Assembly (NCBI GenBank): GCA_018806985.1
Contig: JADANN010000018.1
Location: forward strand, 1,086,501-1,150,500
Origin: Angiostrongylus vasorum
Lineage: Eukaryota; Nematoda; Chromadorea; Rhabditida; Metastrongylidae
Direction of reading: 5' to 3'
DNA length: 64,000 nt
Shown here in pieces: positions 57,215 through 64,000 of this stretch. Positions within the stretch are counted from its first letter, which is position 1; each line of letters begins with the position of its first letter. Below the pieces are notes generated by a model, which was not told the DNA's origin, made no database searches, and was given only the letters and a program-made list of their open reading frames with translations. A program made the position numbers and the translations under genes.

Positions 57215-60200
57215 ATCACTTGTAGTCCCGCTTTGTAGATCACCGAGTAACTCAAGCGGGCGCCAGTAGGTCTCCCATTTTTCTATGTCGCATGCAAGAG
57301 TAGCCTAGTGAGTTATGCTCGCTCTACGGACTCTTTGAGCATCATATCATCCTTCTTGGCTTTTCGTGGAGAACTCCGACCATCGTGTCGGTGGTCATCC
57401 TGCAGTGCGTTTAACATCCCGAGAAATCCAGTCACTAACGGCTCTTGCCCATCGGTTGTCATTCACACACAATGCGTGTCCGACCCACCTTATCATCGAC
57501 TGTTTGGCGTATAGAACGGCATCTTTGAATTTTTATCGTCGACGCAGATCGGAGTTTCGGATCCCTTCCCTTACATGCGTGCCACGGGAGTACTCCTAGC
57601 ATCGTTCTTTCGACTGCGCGTTCAATAACACTAAGTGATCTTTCATCCTGCTTACGCAGCGACCAGGTTTCTGACGCATACGTTAGGGCAGGAAGTACCG
57701 TTGAATCGAAAAGGTGGGCACGGAGTCGGATTTTCCTTTGTTCTCCTCACTACATCCTCGATGCTCTCGAAAGCTCTCCAAGCCGCTCGTTTCCTTCTGC
57801 TCAGCTCTTGAGCTAAGTCGTTCATCATATTGATTTCCCGACCGTTCCTCACGAAAACATCGTTTTTTCGAGATTTAGGCGAAAACCGATTTTTTCCATA
57901 GACTTTATCAAAGCCTGCAAGCACTCGTTCTATTGAGTGCGAATGCGGCATACGTAAGCAATCCGTTCCTCATGAACATCGTTTTTGTGAAATTTAGTCG
58001 AAGACCAATCTTTCCACAGGCTCTGTCAAAGTTGGCAAGCATACGCTCCGCTTGGCTAATGTTTGGTGTTATAAGGACGATATCATCAGCAAAGCGAAGA
58101 TGATGTAACTGCCGACCATCGATTTTCACTCCCATATTATCCCATCCCAATGTTCGCATGACGTTCTCGAGGGCGACGGTAAATAATTTTGGCGAGATAG
58201 TATCGCCTTGCCTAACTCCTCTTTTTGACGTCAATGTTAATATCGCTGTAGAATGGTTGGTTGTGAAATTTTTGTACCTCACGAAGAATCTTTATGTACT
58301 GAGTAGGGATTCCTTGACTATCTAGGGCTTCCATGACTGCTTCTATCTCAGTGGAGTCAAAGGACTCTAAATCGATGAAAGTGAGATAGACCGGTCGTTT
58401 GTGCTCTCGCGATACACCAATAAGTCTTGTTATCGTGTCGATGTGGCCCATCGCACTAAATCCTTTTCGAAATCCTGCCTGCTCACATTGCTGTCCTCTG
58501 TCCTGTGTTCTGTCAATCTTGTTTAGGACGACTCGAGTGAAGAGTTTGTAGACGACATACAGCAAGCAGATTGGGCGATAGGTGCCGATATCGTGGAGGT
58601 CACCCTTCTTGAACAATAAAACGGCCTTGCTCGTCTTCCACTGAGTAGAGGTCTTGCATTCAGACAGGTAACATGTGGGAAGCCGAGCTAGTGTTTGTGC
58701 GAGGACCGGCGGAAACTTCTTCAGGTGTTCTGGTCTTAACTTGTCCGCACCTGATGCTGTTCGATTTTTCACCGACGAAATGGCATGTCGGATTTCGGAA
58801 GAGAGAACCGGTGGTACGACGTGTCCGTCTTCCTTTGTTTCACATGAGGCCATGAAGACGTGGTTGTTGAAGAGATCTGAGTAATAGTCGTAAATGATTT
58901 TCTCCACTGCCTTTTTGGACGCTGCAAATGTTCCGTCTGGGCGTAGGAGTGCAATCATCTTGTTCTTGTAATTGGCGAAGCTTCGGTGAGCTTTGCGAAT
59001 GCTTTCCCCATCCTCTGCAGCTTCGACCATTACTGCTGCTTTTCTCTCTTTAAGATCTTCTTTTTATCGCCTGTCTGCATTCTTTGGCAAGTTCGGACGT
59101 TAGTTCACGGTTGCCTGCAGCTCGTGCGACTGCACACTAGAGTATCAGCTCGAGTGTTTCTGGAGATAGACGTCTCTTGGTGACTTCTGAACACTCAGCT
59201 TTCATAGCGCTGACATGAAGATGTTGGATGAGCTGATCGCATTCCTCGTCGATGTTAGACAACGGCATCTTCCCAACTAATGAGTTGAATAAGTCCCAAT
59301 TTACAGTGGTTTAGGGAGTTCTTTTTTTTGAATATGGCGGTTTTTTCTCCTTTCTGCGAGAAATGAAGTCATGCACGAAGGAAGTCTGATCCCGTGTAGA
59401 ATTTTGGGGCAACAGCGACATCGACTAGGCAAAAAGCTTCTATTTACTATGCTGTGGTCTATTTCGTTATGGTACTGTCCACTGGGAGCTCCCACGTCCA
59501 GCATTGAGGGTGGGGCCCTTGGAATTGCGAGTTAACATGTATGTTCCTGGTCGTCATGATAAGGTCGGAGAGCCGTTCAGCCGTATTCTTTCCATTCTAA
59601 TCCGTGAACCCCAATGTGGCGTTCTTCAGACGTTCTTCTTGGTCCAATCTTGGCGTTGAAATCTCCAGTAATAACCTTGAAGAATGTGTGGCCTTCTCTG
59701 TAGAACTTCTCTAAGTCCACATAGCACACTTTGACTTCTTCTTCATCATAGTTTGATGTCGGCGCGTAAACGACGAAGATTGTCAAAGCCGGTATTGATC
59801 CACATCTTTCTAATCGTAAACCTCCGATTCGGGTTCTTAGTTATTCGTCTCGTCTCGGCTAGGCCGATGACGTCGTAGCTTATCTTTCTTGCTTGCATGA
59901 GCACGTCTTCTATCGAGGACTCGGATGCAAATGTATGTGCATTGTAGGTACAGATCGTCACCATAGTTCTTTCTTTGAAATCCAGGCAGCTTACGTTGGA
60001 CCTAAGATTTTAGCTGCCTCTCCGTACTCGTCCTACCCAACACTGCCGAAGGTGCTGGTTTGGGGGTCAGGGGAATGAGGCCCGTTTCTTTTACTGCTGT
60101 TTATAGCTTTTTTTATATCCACATATAGCTTGCTGGGCTCTAAACGTGGGGGGCTGGGTACCCTCATGGGTGCCAGTCTCTCCCAGAGTGGACATGGAGT

Positions 60201-60545
60201 TTGGAGTGTTTAGAGGACTCCTTGTTTTTACTGGAGGCGACTCCTAACCGCCTCCCATATACTTCCCTGTCACTTGATTGCAGGCTTTTAGGCTGAATTT
60301 ACTCGTAGAATACATCCGCGTAAACTTGAACGCACCCACACACGCGTGCATGAATACGCCTCATAAATACAAAAGTATGTACCAAATCGGCGCAGCAGAA
60401 ACAGTGACTCCATCCTCTCGATCCACCTGCGTCTCAAGGAGGAAAAGGTCGCTTTTGGTCCGCGATTAACCCCCTATCCGCCAGCTGCCTAGGCGCCACA
60501 TTCCTCGCGACTAACCTGCTCGAGATCCCTCATATGAGGGAGATC
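57215..60545 (-). mobile_element. RTE-type LINE, most complete copy
   Basis: On the minus strand from right to left: 5' end at 60545; endonuclease start (MVTICTYNAHTFASESSIED, VIGLAETRR, 59.96-59.75 kb); VVYAPTSNYDEEE and [20 protein letters not shown] (59786-59577); a linker; the reverse transcriptase (59030-58212: HAISSVKNRTASGADKLRPE, VLLFKKGDLHDIGTYRPICL, EQAGFRKGFSAMGHIDTITR, VYLTFIDLESFD), then in a second frame RGVRQGDTISPKLFTVALEN and LHHLRFADDIVLI (58282-57908, catalytic FADD kept). The C-terminal tail is at 57.6-57.3 kb. About 250 nt are missing in the endonuclease around 59.83 kb relative to the copy at 1-968. Frameshifts make it inactive, but it is the youngest-looking RTE here. 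Confidence 0.88.
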
Positions 60546-60549
60546 ACTG

Positions 60550-61505
60550 GCTTGACAATAAATAAAAACAAATTGAAAAAAGCATAAAATCAGCTTTATA
60601 AATATAATACTGCAAGGTGCAACGAATATTTCATCGTTAACAATTGCATTAGAATAAAAAAATATTTTATAGCGCTCATTTATTTCTAAACAACCCAATA
60701 AATATCTAAGACGCTCTCACTGGGATCCACATCACTAGCTGGATTTGAGTAAAATGCTCTCATTGATAGCATCAATGAGATGTAGAAGCCGTTTGCTCAA
60801 CAATTCGAGAGTGTTTTAAAAAAGATTGAAAATCAGCTAGCGACGCTTTGGAAACCCTGGTGTTGCTACGCCATTGCGGAGTTGCATGTCGCCTGCAACT
60901 ACCTTTCGAGCATACAAAGTATTGATTGAATAGTATAATTAGATTATGACAAAAAAATGCAATCGTATTGGCCGAAGAAGCATAACATTGGAATATCATG
61001 CACTACGCCTGTCGAGAGTGCGCCAGTTTCACGAAAAGTATGACCAAATTCCCAGACGAAACAATCACGTTTTCTGGGAAGGCAATCGAGGAAATAATCC
61101 ATGACTATATTGTGAACCTACCATCTGTTCATCGGATTGGATTAGTCTGGAAACTCTTCACATGAGTTTACCCAATGAAGAATGAACACTCGCCGAAGTG
61201 CAGTAATTCCAGCGAGCAGGGTTTGATTGGCAAGTTACTTACTACACTCTATATATGAAATACAAATCATATTGCGAATATCGCGAGACTACAAAGTGCC
61301 ACATCGTCTGAGCTTCACCGATTAGAGCAAGTCAAATAAGTTTCACTCTAATGAAGTTGCGATGAAAGCTTATGGCCATTAGAGAGCGAGGCGCTTCTTA
61401 GAGTGCAAAAAATCTTTTATGACCTAACCACCAATTTCGCCACCAGAATTTAACCTAGGCGCGCCGTCATTGTGGTTAATAAAGGGTTTCGACAGGGCAG
61501 TTAGT
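60550..61505. other. No gene recognised
   Basis: There are no supported exons or repeats. Confidence 0.35.
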
Positions 61506-61511
61506 TTGAAA

Positions 61512-61660
61512 TGTCGGTAGGTGGCGCAGCTCTGGCGGTGCCGATCAACATGAGTACAATCCTGGTTCAACCCGACCACAGGCTCAACGACTCTCTAATT
61601 CATCCGTGGTCGGGAAATTGGTACCAGGCTTGGTTGGGAAAGTTCACTTTCTGAAATCCA
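61512..61660 (+). mobile_element. tRNA-derived SINE relic
   Basis: GTAGGTGGCGCAGCTCTGGC (A box), ATCCTGGTTCAACCCGACC (B box), TCCGTGGTCGGGAAATTGG and TACCAGGCTTGGTTGGG match family A with changes. Confidence 0.6.
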
Positions 61661-61664
61661 AGTG

Positions 61665-63080
61665 AGAACGCTCTACCCAAGCTCTCCAGGAGCCCAGGAA
61701 GCGACTACTCGATCGGCATTCAACGATGTTCATGACGAAAGGAAAAGCTTCAAGCGGCAGAGGCCCCCACATGCAAAATGTTGCAAGCGCCTCGTGCGCG
61801 ACGGATTCGAGGAAACCAGTCAAATAAAAGAAGGGCTGAGGTCCACACACTAGGGTTTGGACGACGGGTCGTGAAAAAAGTGGTCAAAGCTGTTCACGAG
61901 CGTCTTCAAAATTGAAATGCAAAATATGAAGGTGGTACACGATAGCCCGGATCTACGTTATCGTCGCCTTAGTGAATATCGTTTTCATAACACGAAGTAT
62001 CAACAGACGGAACTATTGCAATATCGACAGCCCTTCTGGGAAAAAGTGGCCTCAGGTGGATCATCACTTCACGACGTTCATGAGAAACTAATTCATTTCT
62101 ATTACCTACCATAGTCTATCTAATAAATGTTTCCGAATACCCAAACATGTGTGTTTGAAGTAGCCCGTTGCTACCTCGAGAACTGACCACAGTCACATTT
62201 CTTCTGCAATTTTTATTTGCAAAGAAAAAGAAGGAAATGCGGAACTCTAATTACTCCAACAGTACATGACGAAAATATTAAAAAGATACAATAATAAAGA
62301 TCTTTTAAATGCTATGGATGCAAAATACAAAAAAATTCGGCCAGATTTTAAGGCACTTCAATTGTAATGACCTATGAAAGGCACTAGGAAGGTCTCAGTT
62401 ATAAGATGGAGCAACAACACTACAGTACACCAGCAAAAGCGACCGGAAACCGATGAACTACGTAGCGTTTAAATCTTCCAAATATTTGCTTAAATCTAGG
62501 AAATTGCAGTAGCATATTTGGAAAATTGAAATCGCCAGATAGAACTTTACCACATTATGCAAAGACGTTCACAGAAATCCTCTATAGTCAGACATACAGA
62601 TAGTGCATAGATCAGTATAGACATAGACCAGTTCACGTATCCAGCAGCGGCATAGGAAAGTTGTAATGTGGTAGTTGACCAGTTAAGAGGATTCGTGAAT
62701 ACTTCAAGCGATTTACAAGCATGTTCTTTGGCAAAATGAACGGATACGAGTCGAAGTCGAATACCATAATAACACAGTACAACAGAATCTTTCCTGTATA
62801 GGTAGAAGAGTCTCACAGATTTTAGAAGAGTAGTAATCATACTGAAAATAATTGCAGAACACTCCTAAAGAATCAAGATGAGCAGAGGATTGAAGTAGTG
62901 CCGTTTTCAATCGGTGTTGGTAATTTGAGCACCCAATGCTGCGGATTCCATTAACTTAAAAAAGTAATTAATTGAGAGAAAAAAGTAAAAACCAGTAAGA
63001 ACATATAACATTCCACTACGATGCCTATGTCTCCGTAAGGAGGATAAGCATCATCTAAAATTGCCGTTTTTTTTAACATA
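61665..63080. other. No gene recognised
   Basis: A plus frame at 61917-62114 (MQNMKVVHDSPDLRYRRLSE ...) is the only natural-looking peptide. It has no motif and no splice support. Confidence 0.3.
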
Positions 63081-63084
63081 TTTT

Positions 63085-63295
63085 GTAATCACAATGATGC
63101 TGAGATATGGTACCCGCATGGTGCGGTGGTGAATGCGTTATCCCCCAGAAAGAGTGATAGCGCGTTCGTTCTCCACCGGAGACACCTGCGGTCAGGAGTT
63201 TTGCAAATATCGCAGCGCCATTGTGGTTATATTTCGCATTGTACCCTGCCGTGAAAAATTGTAGCAGGCAGCAAATAAAAGTTAGCATTGATATT
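63085..63295 (+). repeat. Family B repeat
   Basis: TACCCGCATGGTGCGGTGGT, TAGCGCGTTCGTTCTCCACC and GGAGTTTTGCAAATATCGCA follow the family order. The proximal half is missing. Confidence 0.65.
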
Positions 63296-63299
63296 TTGT

Positions 63300-63980
63300 A
63301 ATCGTTGTGTCAACAAGAAATCGATACCGGATCACCGTAACACCAAATTACTTAATTCTGGACTGTAATTATTTATTGACAGTGTTAAAAACACCGCATT
63401 CAAACCACAATTCTTTTGCGATAATTAACTCATCCAGTGTGACGACAATGTAACTGAGTTAAGTGCTTATTTTGCACACCACACAAACACTCCACTGGAT
63501 TCCAACTTTACAATTTTGTCGTTTCCCACTGTACTACATTTCCGTCCACAAAAAAAACAATAGTTTTGTATCGTGATAGCCCTCCCTATAGCGAATTGGG
63601 CACGTCATGTCGAGAACAGTGTTCATTCTTCTAGAGAATGCCTTCGCTTCAATACTAAGAAGCACATATAAGAGGGAATTCGGTGGCGAACAAAGGCTGC
63701 TTGCTATGGGACGCGCTTAACCTCCTTTCTTAAAGCCCCAAGATGAACTATTCGCTGTCCATCCCCCTTGTTAAATAGCAGTAAAACTGAAATACTTAGC
63801 CACATAGTTTAATTGTACGTGATAAGTTTATTGGCGACCGTTTCAATATGTGAAGTTTAGGTTCGATGTCTCAGCGGTTATAAGTCTTACGAAGGAAACT
63901 GGAGTGCGATGACGCATCCTGCCGAGGTCGATAAGCAATGTGGATATGGTCGTTTATTCCTCATTTAACAGCAATAATGA
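63300..63980. other. No gene recognised
   Basis: I see no supportable feature in this stretch. Confidence 0.35.
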
Positions 63981-63984
63981 TAAC

Positions 63985-64000
63985 GCCCCTCGGCGTTGAT
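63985..64000 (-). mobile_element. SINE family A, beginning of a copy cut by the window end
   Basis: CCTCGGCGTTGAT matches the reverse complement of the SINE 3' tail (ATCAACGCCGAGAG). The element would continue beyond 64000. Confidence 0.45.

Noticed and set aside
58673..58884. Plus-strand frames of 60-69 codons
   Set aside because: They are antisense to the RTE reverse transcriptase frame.
61644..61853. Opposed 63- and 68-codon frames
   Set aside because: No motif in either; the block loosely matches 23.9 kb as DNA, so it is likely a decayed repeat.
10222..63930. Functional tRNA genes at A/B-box hits
   Set aside because: None folds into a full cloverleaf with an acceptor stem by eye; all A/B pairs continue into SINE bodies. 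A GGTTCGATGTC hit near 63866 has no A box upstream.

Overview
The window looks like nuclear DNA of a parasitic nematode, most likely a strongylid (hookworm-like) clade V species. An exact copy of the nematode SL1 spliced-leader sequence lies at 45892-45913. Both recognisable genes have many short exons with TTTTCAG-type acceptors. One encodes a pepsin-like aspartic protease and the other a DUF229 (PF02995) protein, a family I know from nematodes and insects. There are no bacterial features. Most of the sequence is transposable elements and their remains.

Layout. 1-968 is the 5' part of an RTE-type LINE cut by the window edge. 1.3-2.1 kb is a Penelope-like element (PLE) fragment with a GIY-YIG endonuclease. 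3974-6763 is a ten-exon aspartic protease gene on the + strand. 7-11 kb holds PLE debris, an AT microsatellite, a duplicated 135-nt block and SINEs. 11.0-15.5 kb is a second RTE copy, with a PLE fragment and a tRNA-derived SINE (with target-site duplication) nested in it. 15.5-25.4 kb is repeats and unassigned sequence. 25441-41383 is one large gene of about 17 exons for a DUF229 protein (alkaline-phosphatase/sulfatase-like fold), its introns loaded with SINEs, a PLE, an RTE tail and hammerhead-like motifs. 43.5-47.9 kb is repeats, including a sequence fused to SL1 and an RTE-like fragment. 48.4-50.4 kb holds minus-strand coding-looking blocks I cannot firmly name. 53.4-55.2 kb is a PLE with two 3' ends in a large inverted repeat. 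56.1-57.2 kb is a dead mariner element abutting the 3' end of a third RTE copy (57.2-60.5 kb). The rest is SINEs and unassigned DNA.

The two genes show no functional link. The protease has both catalytic aspartates and a secretory leader, so it would act as a secreted or lysosomal digestive enzyme. The DUF229 protein looks like a type II membrane protein with an extracellular domain. Both show single-base reading-frame conflicts, several in A or T runs, so either assembly errors or decay must be considered.

The most interesting unexplained structure is a dispersed set of hammerhead-ribozyme-like motifs. Several lie at the 3' ends of PLE copies, and all the well-preserved ones carry an extra A before helix II. 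Next in interest are the SL1-fused copy of an otherwise repeated sequence and the large PLE palindrome.
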